A DNA stretch of 64,000 nucleotides from Patulibacter americanus DSM 16676 (GCF_000420025.1 NZ_ATUD01000002.1:400975-464974), one strand, 5' to 3'. Numbered from the stretch's first letter, positions 23,990 to 32,858 are shown. Notes: generated by a model from the letters alone, not told the origin. Numbers and translations: made by a program.

Positions 23990-25060
23990 TCAATGCCCCG
24001 CCGGCGGGGCGCAGGAGTCGCGCACGGTGAGGCGCGTCGGGACGCGGACGAGGTCGACGGCCGTGGGGTCGTCGCCGTCGCCGTCGGCCGGGACGAGGCG
24101 GCGGACGAGCCGGCGCATCGCCTCGGCGCCCAGGCGCTCCGTGTCCTGGCAGACGACGGTCAGCTCGGGCGAGGTCAGCTCGAGCGGGTCGAAGCCCAGG
24201 ACGGAGAGGTCGTCGGGGACGCGCAGGCCGAGGCCCTGGGCGGCCCGGAGGACGCCCATGGTGACGCTGGCCTCCGACGTCAGCGTGGCGGTGGGCTTCG
24301 CCTCCGTCAGCAGCTCGGTGGCCTCGCGGGTCACGGTGTCGACGTGGTAGTCGCCTGCCCGCAGCAGCCGGGGGTCGAACGGCACCCCGGCCTCCTCGAG
24401 CGCGTCCCGGTAGCCCCGGTAGCGCTCGACCGCGGAGCTCTTGTTCAACGGCGAGGACAGGTACGCGATGGAGCGGTGGCCGAGGCCCAGCAGGTGCCGG
24501 GTCGCGTTCAGCGCTCCCGCGTGGTTGTCCGACACGATCCGCGCGCCCGGGACGCCGTGCACGATGCGGTCGAGGGTGACGACGGGGATCGCCGCGGCGA
24601 CCTGGCGCAGCGCCGCGTTGTCGCCCGCGGCCGGGGTCACGATGAGACCGTCGACCATCCGGGCGGCGAACGCCCGGACGAGCTCGTCCTCGACCTCGGG
24701 GCGCTCGTCCGAGTTGCCCAGCAGGGTCAGGTAGCCCGCCTCGTGGGCCACGTTCTGGATCGAACGGGCGACCGAGGTGAAGAAGGGCACCTGGATGTCG
24801 GAGACGACGACGCCGATCACGAGCGTGCGGCCCGTGGTCAGGCTGCGGGCGTTGAGGTTCGGCGCGAAGCCGAGCTCGTTGACGACCGACAGCACGTGGT
24901 CCCGCGTCTCCGGGTGCACCGACTCGGGGGCGTTGAGGGCGCGGGAGACGGTCGCCTTCGACACGCCCGCCTCGCGGGCGACGTCGGCGATCGTCGCCCG
25001 TCCGGAGGGGCGGCGTCCCGGTGCGCGTCGGCGCACCGGGACCCCGTCAGCCGCGGCCAT
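23990..25060 (-). CDS. LacI-family regulator of the ABC operon
   Basis: A 356-residue LacI/GalR regulator. The HTH ATIADVAREAGVSKATVSRALN is at about residues 22-43, with the hinge-helix region LGFAPNLNARSLTTGRT. The sugar-binding core has IGVVVSDIQVPFFTSVARSIQ, GHRSIAYLS and DDLSVLGFDPLELTSPELT. It is the last gene of the ABC transporter operon and overlaps the preceding permease by 14 bp, so it is probably an autoregulated local repressor. The recognition helix SKATVSRAL fits operators like AACCGGTT, two copies of which lie before the operon. Confidence 0.88.
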   Translation of the reverse strand: MAAADGVPVRRRAPGRRPSGRATIADVAREAGVSKATVSRALNAPESVHPETRDHVLSVVNELGFAPNLNARSLTTGRTLVIGVVVSDIQVPFFTSVARSIQNVAHEAGYLTLLGNSDERPEVEDELVRAFAARMVDGLIVTPAAGDNAALRQVAAAIPVVTLDRIVHGVPGARIVSDNHAGALNATRHLLGLGHRSIAYLSSPLNKSSAVERYRGYRDALEEAGVPFDPRLLRAGDYHVDTVTREATELLTEAKPTATLTSEASVTMGVLRAAQGLGLRVPDDLSVLGFDPLELTSPELTVVCQDTERLGAEAMRRLVRRLVPADGDGDDPTAVDLVRVPTRLTVRDSCAPPAGH

Positions 25061-25871
25061 CGGCCGGCTCCCCGCTCTTGCGGGTCACGAACCACATCGC
25101 CCCGGCCACGCCGGCCGCCACGACCAGGAACATCACGGTCGAGATGGCGTTGACCGCCGGCGTGACGCCGAAGCGCACGTCGTTGAAGACGGCCATCGGC
25201 CAGGTCTCGTTGTCGCCCGAGGCGGTGAACACCGAGAGCACGTAGTTGTCGAACGACATCGTGAAGGACAGCAGCGCGCCGGCCACGATGGCGGGCAGCA
25301 GTCGCGGCAGGGTGACCTGCACGAACGTCTTGACCGGTCCGGCCCCGAGGTCGAAGCTGGCCTCCTCGAGCGAGCTGCCCATGCCCGTGAACCGCGAGCG
25401 GACGATGAGCACGACGACCGCCGAGCTCCAGACGACGTGCGCCATCAGGATCGTCTTCCAGCCCAGCGACGGGAAGAACGAGAAGCCCTCGTGCGCCTTC
25501 ACGAAGAAGATGCGCGAGGCGACCGCGATGACGATCTCCGGGACGACGAGCGTCAGGAACACCAGGACGCTGAAGGGGACCTTCCACTTCGAGCGCGCCC
25601 GACCCAGGGCCAGCGCCGCGGCGGTGCCCAGCAGCGTCGCGATGATCGCGTTGAGCACGGCGATCTTGAGCGAGAGGCCCAGCGCCTTCTGGTAGCGCGG
25701 GGTTTCCCACGCGCGGGTGAACCAGTCCAGCGTGAAGCCCGTCCAGTTCGAGACCGCCTCGTTCGCGTTGAACGAGTAGGCGATCACGACGGCGATCGGC
25801 AGGTACAGGAACAGCAGTACCAGGATGCCCCAGCCGGTCAGCAGCCGGCGGCGGGTCGCGGAGTCATTCAC
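25047..25871 (-). CDS. ABC transporter permease, PotC-like
   Basis: A 274-residue inner-membrane permease with about six segments, beginning LLTGWGILVLLFLYLPIAVVIAYSF. The EAA loop is EEASFDLGAGPVKTFVQVTLPRLLPAI at about 147-173. It pairs with the PotB-like permease and the ATPase of this operon to import a polyamine-like or similar small cation. The start is GTG, 8 bp inside the end of the previous permease gene (GTGAATGA). Confidence 0.88.
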   Translation of the reverse strand: MNDSATRRRLLTGWGILVLLFLYLPIAVVIAYSFNANEAVSNWTGFTLDWFTRAWETPRYQKALGLSLKIAVLNAIIATLLGTAAALALGRARSKWKVPFSVLVFLTLVVPEIVIAVASRIFFVKAHEGFSFFPSLGWKTILMAHVVWSSAVVVLIVRSRFTGMGSSLEEASFDLGAGPVKTFVQVTLPRLLPAIVAGALLSFTMSFDNYVLSVFTASGDNETWPMAVFNDVRFGVTPAVNAISTVMFLVVAAGVAGAMWFVTRKSGEPADGRG

Positions 25872-26820
25872 CGAACTGCTCCTCTTTCAGGGCCGACACG
25901 ACGTAGAGCACCACGAACGCGGACAGGATCAGCATCAGGGCGATCGAGACCGCCGAGCCGAAGGGCCAGTTCGAGGCGCCGATGAACTGCCCCTGGATGA
26001 CGCTGCCGATGAACAGGAAGCGGCCGCCGCCGAGCATCTGCGGGATGACGTACTCGCCGGCCATCGGGATGAAGACGAGCAGCGTGCCGGCCATGATGCC
26101 CGGGCGGGTCAGGGGGAGGGTGATCTGGCGGAAGGCGCGCCAGGGCGTGGCCCCGAGGTCCTTCGCGCCGTCGACGAGCGTCCAGTCCATGCGCTCGAGC
26201 GAGGCGTAGACGGGCAGGACGAAGAGCGGGAGGTAGCCGTAGACGAGGCCGATGAGGATGGCCTTCCACGTGTAGAGGATGTCGATGCCCAGTGCCCCGG
26301 CGAAGGCGCCGTTGCCGTCGAGGATCAGCTTCCACGCGAACGTGCGGATCAGGAACGACGTCCAGAACGGGATCATCACGAGCAGGACGACGAGCATCTT
26401 GCGCTTCGAGCTGACGTGCCGCGCCATCCAGTAGGCGAGCGGGAACCCGACGAGCACCGTCGCCAGCGTGCCGCCGGCGGCCAGCAGGAAGGTCTGGACG
26501 AAGACGTCGAGGTACAGGCCGTCGAAGACCGCCTCGAAGTTCGAGAGGTTGAACCCGAACGCGTACTGCTCGCCCGCGAAGCTGTCGGCCTGCGTCGCCA
26601 GCGCGAACGCGACGAGCAGCAGCAGCGGGGCGACGAAGATGACGAGGTAGTACGTCAGCAGCGGGGCGGCCAGCCACGCGGGGTAGCGCGGGCCGGTGGC
26701 CTTGCCGCCGCGGCGGCGGGGCTTGGCCCCGCCCACCGCCGCCGCGGGGGGCGGCGGCGTGGGGGACGGCGCGGACGTGGTGCTCACGTCCGGGCCGGTC
26801 TGCAGGTCCGGTGTGCTCAC
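25864..26820 (-). CDS. ABC transporter permease, PotB-like
   Basis: A 318-residue permease. A 40-residue Pro-rich cytoplasmic start precedes about six membrane segments, first AAPLLTYYLVIFVAPLLLLV. The EAA motif is DGAKDLGATPWRAFRQITLPLTRPGI. PIPFWTSFLIRTFAWK-like sequence (MIPFWTSFLIRTFAWKLIL) is characteristic of spermidine/putrescine PotB. The GTG start overlaps the stop of the binding-protein gene (GTGA). A much longer in-frame reading upstream crosses the binding-protein gene and is not real. Confidence 0.88.
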   Translation of the reverse strand: MSTPDLQTGPDVSTTSAPSPTPPPPAAAVGGAKPRRRGGKATGPRYPAWLAAPLLTYYLVIFVAPLLLLVAFALATQADSFAGEQYAFGFNLSNFEAVFDGLYLDVFVQTFLLAAGGTLATVLVGFPLAYWMARHVSSKRKMLVVLLVMIPFWTSFLIRTFAWKLILDGNGAFAGALGIDILYTWKAILIGLVYGYLPLFVLPVYASLERMDWTLVDGAKDLGATPWRAFRQITLPLTRPGIMAGTLLVFIPMAGEYVIPQMLGGGRFLFIGSVIQGQFIGASNWPFGSAVSIALMLILSAFVVLYVVSALKEEQFGE

Positions 26821-28040
26821 CGCGTCGCCCGGAACTTCTCGTAGGCCTGCTGTCGGAGGTTCAGGACCTTCGGGGTCGGCGAGAGGATGAACGTGTACTT
26901 CTGGATCTTCTCCGACGGCACGTTCACCAGCGGGTTGTCGCGGATCTCCTGGGCCCCGGGGAGCTCCCACGTCTTCGCGTTCGGCGTGGCCGCACCGGTG
27001 AACTTGATCTCGCGCAGGTCGACCTTCGGGTCGAGCACGTAGTTGATCCAGGCGTGCGCGGCGACCGGGGCCTTCGCGTCGGCGAGGATGCACCAGTTGT
27101 CGGCCCAGCGCTCGGCCGGGCCGTCCGGCGCCACGCACGTGACGTCCTTGTTGGCCACGGCGATCTTCGCCATGTCGGTGCTCCAGCCCTGGCCGAGGAC
27201 GATCTTGCCGGCCTCGCTGTCGGCCTGGTACGTCGACGCGTCGAGGGTCTTGATCGACTTCGCGAGCGGCTGGAGGAACTTGACCGCCTTGTCGTAGTCG
27301 GCCGGGTCCTCGCTGTCGGGGTTCAGGCCCATGGCGATCATGGCGTTGCCGATGATCAGCGTGGTGCCCTCGAGCATGTTCGTGCGGCCCTTCGCGGCGG
27401 CTGCGGGCAGCGCCTCGAAGAACTCCATGAGCGTCTTGGGCTGCGTGTCCAGGACGTCGTTGCGGTAGTAGAACCCGGTGTAGCCCCAGTTCTTGACGAC
27501 GCTGAACTTGTTGCCCTTGTCGTAGTCCAGGTCCTTCCACGCCGGGTCCAGGTTCTTCAGGTTCGGCAGCAGGGAGTGGTCGAGCTCGCGCAGGTGCCCG
27601 GCCTGGCCGAGGGCGGGGATGGAGTTCTGGCCCGGGACGATGATGTCGTAGTCGCCGCCGCCGGCCTTGACCTTGGCCTCCATCTCGTCGGTCGAGGCGT
27701 AGTACGTCTCCTTGACCGTCGTGCCGGCGTTGGCCTTCATGAAGGCCTTGATGTCCTTCGGGTCGACGTAGTCGGCGAAGTTGTAGATCAGCAGGTCGCT
27801 CTCGAGCGGCTTGCCGGCCAGGCCGGAGGCCGCGGCCTTCGTGCTCGTACCGCCGCCCGATCCGCCGCCGCAACCGGCCAGCACCATCGTCGCCAGGGCG
27901 CCGAGGCCGAGGGCCTCGCGGCGCGAGACCTGCAGGCCGTGGTCCTTCATGGAACGCCGCGAGAGGCTCGCAAGGCGATCCATACGAGGCTTCATGGACT
28001 CCGGGGCCAGGACCCGGATCTCGTCGTTGCCGTGCTTCAT
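26817..28040 (-). CDS. Polyamine-type ABC substrate-binding lipoprotein (Tat-like signal)
   Basis: A 407-residue PotD-like binding protein. VSRREALGLGALATMVLAGC gives a twin-arginine motif (R40 R41) and a lipobox with Cys57, so it is probably exported folded and lipid-anchored. The mature part shows DLLIYNFADYVDPKDIKAFMK, DYDIIVPGQNSIP, KNWGYTGFYYRNDVL and IAVANKDVTCVAP, which fit the spermidine/putrescine group. AGGAG 8 nt upstream supports MKH at 28040, although this gives an unusually long 39-residue n-region; ATG 27950 would give a standard signal but has no ribosome site. Confidence 0.88.
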   Translation of the reverse strand: MKHGNDEIRVLAPESMKPRMDRLASLSRRSMKDHGLQVSRREALGLGALATMVLAGCGGGSGGGTSTKAAASGLAGKPLESDLLIYNFADYVDPKDIKAFMKANAGTTVKETYYASTDEMEAKVKAGGGDYDIIVPGQNSIPALGQAGHLRELDHSLLPNLKNLDPAWKDLDYDKGNKFSVVKNWGYTGFYYRNDVLDTQPKTLMEFFEALPAAAAKGRTNMLEGTTLIIGNAMIAMGLNPDSEDPADYDKAVKFLQPLAKSIKTLDASTYQADSEAGKIVLGQGWSTDMAKIAVANKDVTCVAPDGPAERWADNWCILADAKAPVAAHAWINYVLDPKVDLREIKFTGAATPNAKTWELPGAQEIRDNPLVNVPSEKIQKYTFILSPTPKVLNLRQQAYEKFRATR

Positions 28041-28068
28041 GGTGGTCTCCTTCGTGGGTGCCCGGGCG

Positions 28069-29157
28069 CTACGCGGCGAGCAGGATCGGGGCGCTGGCCG
28101 ACCAGCTGAGGTGGATGTGGTCGCCCGGGACGAGGTCGTCCACGTCGGCGTCCGTGCCGGCGCGGGGGACGACGGCGGTGAGGGTGGTGCCGTCGGCCAT
28201 CTCGGCGACGAGCTGGATCTGGCTGCCGAGCTGCAGCCGGGTGACGACGGTGGCGGCGACCCGGTTGGGGCCGTCGAGATCGGCGACGACGCGGACCTTC
28301 TCCGGCCGGATGCCGACGAGGACGTCGCCGGAGGGGTGGACCCCGTCGACGGGCGCGGCGACGGTGCCGGAGGCGACGTCGATCGTCGCCACGCCACCGG
28401 AGACGCCGCGGACGGTGCCCGCCATGGTGTTCATCTCGCCGATGAAGCCGGCGACGAAGGCGGAGGAGGGGCGGTCGTAGACGACCTCGGGCGCGTCGAG
28501 CTGCTCGATCTTCCCGTTGCACATGACCGCGATGCGGTCGCTCATCGACATCGCCTCGCCCTGGTCGTGCGTCACGTAGACGAACGTGATGCCGACCTCC
28601 TGCTGGATGCGCTTGAGCTCGACCTGCATGTCCTTGCGGAGCTGCTGGTCCAACGCGCCGAGCGGCTCGTCGAGGAGCAGCACGCGGGGCTCCATGACGA
28701 GCGCGCGGGCCAGGGCGACGCGCTGCTGCTGGCCGCCGGAGAGCTCGCGGGGCTTGCGGCCCTCGCGGCCCTCGAGGTGCACGAGATCGAGGGCGGCCTG
28801 GGCGCGCTTGCGGCGCTCCGCCTTCTCGACGCCCCGCTGCTTCAGGCCGTAGGCCACGTTGTCCAGCACGGTCATGTGCGGGAACAGCGCATAGTGCTGG
28901 AAGACCGTGTTGACGTCGCGGCGGTACGGCGGGACGCCGACGGCGTCGTCGTCGCCGATCAGGATCGAGCCCGAGGTGGGCTGCTCGAACCCGGCGATCA
29001 TCCGCAGGGACGTCGTCTTGCCGCATCCGGACGAGCCCAGCAGCGAGAGGAACTCGCCCTTGCGCACGTCCAGGTCCAGATCGTCGACCGCCACGACACC
29101 GCCGAAGCGCTTCGTGACCCCGCGAAACCGCACGTCGAACTCCGTCTCCACGCTCAT
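28069..29157 (-). CDS. ABC transporter ATP-binding protein, PotA-like
   Basis: A 362-residue ATPase. Walker A GSSGCGKT is at 41-48, LSGGQQQR at 139-146, Walker B VLLLDEP at 159-165, and the H-loop is in YVTHDQGEA. The TOBE-type C-terminal domain begins about residue 285 (VLVGIRPEKVRV). It energises the transporter encoded downstream on the same strand. It is the first gene of a five-gene unit: ATPase, binding protein, two permeases and LacI. Two AACCGGTT palindromes lie 61 bp upstream. Confidence 0.92.
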   Translation of the reverse strand: MSVETEFDVRFRGVTKRFGGVVAVDDLDLDVRKGEFLSLLGSSGCGKTTSLRMIAGFEQPTSGSILIGDDDAVGVPPYRRDVNTVFQHYALFPHMTVLDNVAYGLKQRGVEKAERRKRAQAALDLVHLEGREGRKPRELSGGQQQRVALARALVMEPRVLLLDEPLGALDQQLRKDMQVELKRIQQEVGITFVYVTHDQGEAMSMSDRIAVMCNGKIEQLDAPEVVYDRPSSAFVAGFIGEMNTMAGTVRGVSGGVATIDVASGTVAAPVDGVHPSGDVLVGIRPEKVRVVADLDGPNRVAATVVTRLQLGSQIQLVAEMADGTTLTAVVPRAGTDADVDDLVPGDHIHLSWSASAPILLAA

Positions 29158-29217
29158 CCGCGTGTCCCTGCCCCTCGTCGCGACCGCCGGTAAGACGGTC
29201 TGTGGTCCGCTTCACGT

Positions 29218-29238
29218 AACCGGTTCCAGCAACCGGTT
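29218..29238. promoter_or_regulatory. Two AACCGGTT palindromes (LacI-type operator pair)
   Basis: AACCGGTT occurs at 29218-29225 and again at 29231-29238, 13 bp apart, upstream of the ABC operon. The 8-bp palindrome with central CG is the core of many LacI/CcpA operators. The operon-terminal LacI protein is the natural candidate to bind here. Confidence 0.62.
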
Positions 29239-29281
29239 TCGGGCAAGGTAACAGCGAGGTCACGGGGCTGCAAGCGCGAAT

Positions 29282-29298
29282 TGATACCGCTCTCACAC
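29282..29298. promoter_or_regulatory. Weak fourth copy of the TGGTAGCGCTATCA operator
   Basis: TTGATACCGCTCTCACA matches 14 of 17 positions of the copy-2 operator context (TTGATAGCGCTACCACA). It lies 125 bp before the ATPase start. It may be a low-affinity site joining the ABC operon to the other LacI regulon, or chance. Boundaries are within one or two bases. Confidence 0.35.
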
Positions 29299-29342
29299 CG
29301 GAACTCCTGGCCGGCGGGTGGTACCGGCCGGCGGGGGAGCTG

Positions 29343-30371
29343 CTAACGCGCGCGGGGTGCTGCGCAGGAGCCGCGCACCACGAGCTCCGTGCTCAGACGA
29401 ACCCGCCGACCGGGACCCGTCGCGCCGCGCAGGCGTTCGAGCAGCAGGCCGGCGGCGCGGCGCCCCAGCTCGACCACGGGCTGCGCGACGACGGTGATCG
29501 GCGGCTCGATGAGGGGGAGCCAGTCCGTGTCGTCGAACGCGACGAGCGAGAGGTCGTCCGGGATCCGCAGGCCCAGGCGGCGGACGGCGCGCAGGGTGCC
29601 GCTCGTCATGAAGTTCTCGGTGGCGAAGACCGCGGTCGGGCGGTCGGGGCGGTCGAGCAAGCGCATCGCGGCGTCCTCGGGGTCGCCGTTGCCGGAGTGC
29701 CCGTGGGCGATGAGCGACTCGTCCGGCTCGATCCCCGCGTCACGCAGCGCGGCGCGGAATCCCTTCAGGCGCTGCGAGGTCGACGAGATGTCGCCGGGGG
29801 CGGAGACCACGCCGATCCGCTCGTGACCGAGCTCGAGCAGGTGGCGGACGGCCCGGCCGGCGGCGGCCGCGTTGTCGACCCCGACGCTGTCGACGTCGAG
29901 CCCGCGGACGGTGCGGTCCAGCAGCACGAGCGGCTTGCCGACGGCCTGCGTGCGGCCCTCGCCGAACGAGCGGGAGGGGGCGACGACGAGCGCGTCGACC
30001 CGGGTGCTGAACGCCTCGATCGCCCGCGCCTCGCGCTCCGGGTCCTCGTCCGAGTTGGCCAGCAGCAGCGTGTAGCCCTCGGGCTCGAGCACGTCGGCCA
30101 CGCCGCGCGAGACGGCCGCGAAGTACGGGTTCTCGATGTCGCCGACCACCAGGCCGACGGTGCGGGTGGAACCCGACGCCAGGGCGCGGGCGACGTCGTT
30201 GCGGCGGTACCCGAGCGCGGCCGCGGCGGCCTCGACCTTCTCCTTCGCCTTCGCGCTGACGTAGCCGTAGTCGCCCAGCGCGCGGGCGGCGGTGGCGAAG
30301 GACACGCCGGCCTCGCGGGCGACGTCGTTGACGGTCGGCGTGGCGGCCGGCCGGCCCGCGTCCTTGCTCAT
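29343..30371 (-). CDS. LacI-family regulator
   Basis: A 342-residue LacI/GalR regulator. The HTH TVNDVAREAGVSFATAARALGDYGYVSAKAKEKVEAAAAALGY is at about residues 13-55. Its recognition helix has SFATAARAL where most relatives have VSR, so its operator may differ from that of the ABC-operon LacI. The core shows VGLVVGDIENPYFAAVSRGV, GHERIGVVSAPGDI and DDLSLVAFDDTDWLPLIEPPIT. It is the only other LacI gene in the window and a candidate for the TGGTAGCGCTATCAG sites. TAGGCT (minus strand, 30381-30386) is 9 nt before the ATG. Confidence 0.87.
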   Translation of the reverse strand: MSKDAGRPAATPTVNDVAREAGVSFATAARALGDYGYVSAKAKEKVEAAAAALGYRRNDVARALASGSTRTVGLVVGDIENPYFAAVSRGVADVLEPEGYTLLLANSDEDPEREARAIEAFSTRVDALVVAPSRSFGEGRTQAVGKPLVLLDRTVRGLDVDSVGVDNAAAAGRAVRHLLELGHERIGVVSAPGDISSTSQRLKGFRAALRDAGIEPDESLIAHGHSGNGDPEDAAMRLLDRPDRPTAVFATENFMTSGTLRAVRRLGLRIPDDLSLVAFDDTDWLPLIEPPITVVAQPVVELGRRAAGLLLERLRGATGPGRRVRLSTELVVRGSCAAPRAR

Positions 30372-30427
30372 CCGCGGGGGAGCCTATCGGCGGGGGTGGC
30401 GGGGGCCGTGGACCCCGGCGGTCAGGT

Positions 30428-31111
30428 TCAAGGAAGAAGAGCGGACCGTGGCGAGTCAGCCTCGGTCCAGTACGCGACCGGGGCGAACGCCCCGCCGTAG
30501 CCGCTCGGACGCGGCGCGGATGGTGCACTCCCGATCGCGAGGGAGTACTGCTCGATCTGGTTGCCTGTCGCGAGCACTCGCACGCGGCCCCCAGGGTCCA
30601 TGGAGTAGACGGACACCACCGCGCTCTCGCGAGTGGGGTAGTCCGGGTAGACCGTGTGGGTCCATGCGACAGCGCCCGAAGCCATCACCTCTATCGCACC
30701 GAGATGCAGCGAGTCGTCGGGCAGGCGCCATGTCCCGCGCACCCGGCGCTTCGCGACGTCGATGACCCGGATCTCTCCGCTGCATCCGGCGACGTCGATC
30801 TTCGGACACGTGCTACGGCCCATCACGGCGTACGGGCCGGCAGCATCGACGCCTGCAGATGATTCGTCCGGGTAGTCCACGGCGCCGATGCGGAGCGGGC
30901 GCTTTCCACCCCACCGGCACGCGTAGTAGACGTCGCCGCCGCCGACGCGCTTGGTGAACACGAAGAACGCGCTCGACGCGTTCGCCATCGTGCGGCGATC
31001 CGCCGTGCACGTGGCACTCCGCGACGCGGCCGGTGCGGGCGAGGGGTCCGCTCCGATGACGATGGCGCCGCACAACAGCAGTGCCACGATCGTTCGCGCT
31101 GTGGTCTTCAT
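30428..31111 (-). CDS. Secreted protein of unknown function
   Basis: A 227-residue protein with a Sec signal peptide (KTTARTIVALLLCGAIVIGADPSPAPAASR; cleavage probably after PAPAA). The rest is probably beta-rich: two cysteine pairs (SATCTADRR, YYACRWGG, STCPKIDVAGCSG) and short VIDVAKRRVRGTW, AWTHTVYPD and VSVYSMD strands. This could be a partial beta-propeller like the two proteins encoded at 40.8-43.3 kb. No family recognised. Its codons are less GC-extreme than those of its neighbours. Confidence 0.65.
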   Translation of the reverse strand: MKTTARTIVALLLCGAIVIGADPSPAPAASRSATCTADRRTMANASSAFFVFTKRVGGGDVYYACRWGGKRPLRIGAVDYPDESSAGVDAAGPYAVMGRSTCPKIDVAGCSGEIRVIDVAKRRVRGTWRLPDDSLHLGAIEVMASGAVAWTHTVYPDYPTRESAVVSVYSMDPGGRVRVLATGNQIEQYSLAIGSAPSAPRPSGYGGAFAPVAYWTEADSPRSALLP

Positions 31112-31354
31112 GTCCTGACCTCCAAGGGTTTGGCGTGCGCCTTGTGGGCGTCGGACCGTCCGTGTGCACTGTACGGCAGGGCAGCATGGGAACGGTCGCT
31201 AGCCGGCCGCCGGCGCTCGTCGTGGAGTCGGGGCGTATCGCCCGGCGAGCGAGAACCGCCAGCCCGCCCGCCGTGGGGGCGGTGCGGACCTCGCCGTCCC
31301 GGTGTGGCGCCGCGAGGCGGGGTGAAGCACCGCCAGGGCCCGGAACAAAGAGAC

Positions 31355-31369
31355 TGGTAGCGCTATCAG
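31355..31369. promoter_or_regulatory. LacI-type operator, copy 3
   Basis: TGGTAGCGCTATCAG is identical over 15 bp to copy 1 at 18732. It ends 8 bp before the putative -10 (TAGCGT, 31378-31383) of the flavoprotein gene, so it covers the spacer or -35. A half-site TGGTAGCG (31375-31382) overlaps that -10. Confidence 0.75.
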
Positions 31370-31390
31370 AACCCTGGTAGCGTGCTCCTC

Positions 31391-32791
31391 ATGTCCGGAA
31401 CCTCCGCGCCCCAGTACGCCGGGATCAGCCTCTGGCTCGAGCAGGCGGGCGACCTCACGCCGCGGCCCGCGCTGCCGGGCCCGACCGACGTCGACATCGC
31501 CATCGTGGGCGCCGGGTTCACCGGCCTGTGGAGCGCCTACTACCTGAAGAAGGCCGATCCCTCGCTGCGGATCGCGGTGCTCGAGAAGCACATCGCCTCG
31601 TACGGCGCCTCGGGTCGCAACGGCGGCTGGTGCTACGGCCACCTCAACGGGTCCGTCGACGGCTACGCCAAGAACGGCAGCACGCGCGAGGCCGCGCTCG
31701 AGATGAAGAAGGAGAACTACCGGACGGTCGACGTGATCGGCGACGTCCTGGTGGAGGAGGGCATCGACGCCGGGTTCGTCAAGGGCGGCGCGCTGAACGT
31801 GGCGCGCACCTTCGAGCAGGCGAAGGCGATGCGCGCCGGCGTCGCCGAGGACCGCGCGAAGGGCTTCGACGAGGAGTTCTCGCAGTGGCTGAGCGCCGAG
31901 GAGCTCGCGCAGCGCGTCGTCGTCCGCGGCGCCCTGGGCGCGAAGTTCGAGCCCTACTGCGCCCGCGTGCAGCCGGCGAAGCTGGCTCGCGGTCTCGCCG
32001 ACGTGGTCGAGCGCATGGGCGTGACGATCTACGAGGGCACCGAGGTGACCGGGATCGAGCGCGGCGTCGTGCACACGAAGCGCGGCGACGTCCGCTGCGA
32101 GCACGTCGTCCGGGGCACGGAGGGCTACACGCCCCAGATCCCGACGGAGGGCCGGCGGATCCAGCCGATCACCTCGCAGATCATCGCCACGGAGCCGCTC
32201 CCGCCCGAGGTCTTCGACGCGCTCGGCGGCTGGGAGGGCGGCGAGGTGTGGGGCGACGCGCTCAACCGCAACGTCTACTGCCAGCGCACCACGGACGACC
32301 GCATCGCCATGGGCGGCCGCGGCGGGTTCCAGCCCAAGCAGAAGGGGCTGGACGAGGCCGAGATCCTCGATCCGCGCGTGCACGAGATGCTGCGCGTCGC
32401 CCTCGCCGAGATGCTGCCCGCGGCCGCCGACGCGACGATCACCCACTTCTGGGGCGGCGTCTGGGGCGCCACGCGCGACTGGGCGCCGATCGTCGGCCAC
32501 GAGCCCCAGCGCGGCGTGACGTGGGCCGGCGGCTACGGCGACGGCGTCTGCGCGTCGAACTTCGCGGCGCGCACGATGACCGACCTCATCCTGCGCCGCG
32601 ACTCCGAGCTCGTCCGCTACCCGTGGATCAACCACCCCTCCCCGGAGTGGCCGCGCGACCCGCTCGTCCGCATCGGCGCCCGCATGGGCGACACGGCCTA
32701 CGGCCTGGCCGACCGCGTCGCCGCCCGCAAGGGCCGCACCCCGCGCTGGATCGGCGCGATCGACCGCATCACCGGCCTCGGCGCCAAGTAG
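31391..32791 (+). CDS. FAD-dependent oxidoreductase, DAO/PuuB-like
   Basis: A 466-residue flavoprotein of the D-amino-acid-oxidase superfamily. VDIAIVGAGFTGLWSAYYL is at about 34-52 with FAD-binding GAGFTG, and SYGASGRNGGWCYG at 70-83 is typical of PuuB/OrdL and related amine oxidases. The C-terminal WGGVWGATRDWAPIVG and GGYGDGVCASNFAARTMTDLIL complete the FAD site. It probably oxidises a secondary amine or amino-sugar adduct; gamma-glutamylputrescine and fructosyl-amine substrates are both consistent with context. The ATG is 7 nt after TAGCGT (leaderless type). Confidence 0.82.
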   Translation: MSGTSAPQYAGISLWLEQAGDLTPRPALPGPTDVDIAIVGAGFTGLWSAYYLKKADPSLRIAVLEKHIASYGASGRNGGWCYGHLNGSVDGYAKNGSTREAALEMKKENYRTVDVIGDVLVEEGIDAGFVKGGALNVARTFEQAKAMRAGVAEDRAKGFDEEFSQWLSAEELAQRVVVRGALGAKFEPYCARVQPAKLARGLADVVERMGVTIYEGTEVTGIERGVVHTKRGDVRCEHVVRGTEGYTPQIPTEGRRIQPITSQIIATEPLPPEVFDALGGWEGGEVWGDALNRNVYCQRTTDDRIAMGGRGGFQPKQKGLDEAEILDPRVHEMLRVALAEMLPAAADATITHFWGGVWGATRDWAPIVGHEPQRGVTWAGGYGDGVCASNFAARTMTDLILRRDSELVRYPWINHPSPEWPRDPLVRIGARMGDTAYGLADRVAARKGRTPRWIGAIDRITGLGAK

Positions 32792-32807
32792 CCGGCGGCC
32801 CGCTCCG

Positions 32808-32831
32808 CCCCGGGCGCGACCGCGCCCGGGG
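32808..32831 (+). terminator. Hairpin after the flavoprotein gene
   Basis: CCCCGGGCGC pairs perfectly with GCGCCCGGGG around GACC, 17 bp after the stop. A second hairpin follows at 32859. Confidence 0.6.
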
Positions 32832-32858
32832 TGACCGGTCCGGGCCCCGCCCCGGATC

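Noticed and set aside
26821..27873. An N-terminal extension of the PotB-like permease
   Set aside because: It runs antiparallel in content to the binding-protein gene in another frame, is Arg/Gly-rich and has no membrane segments.
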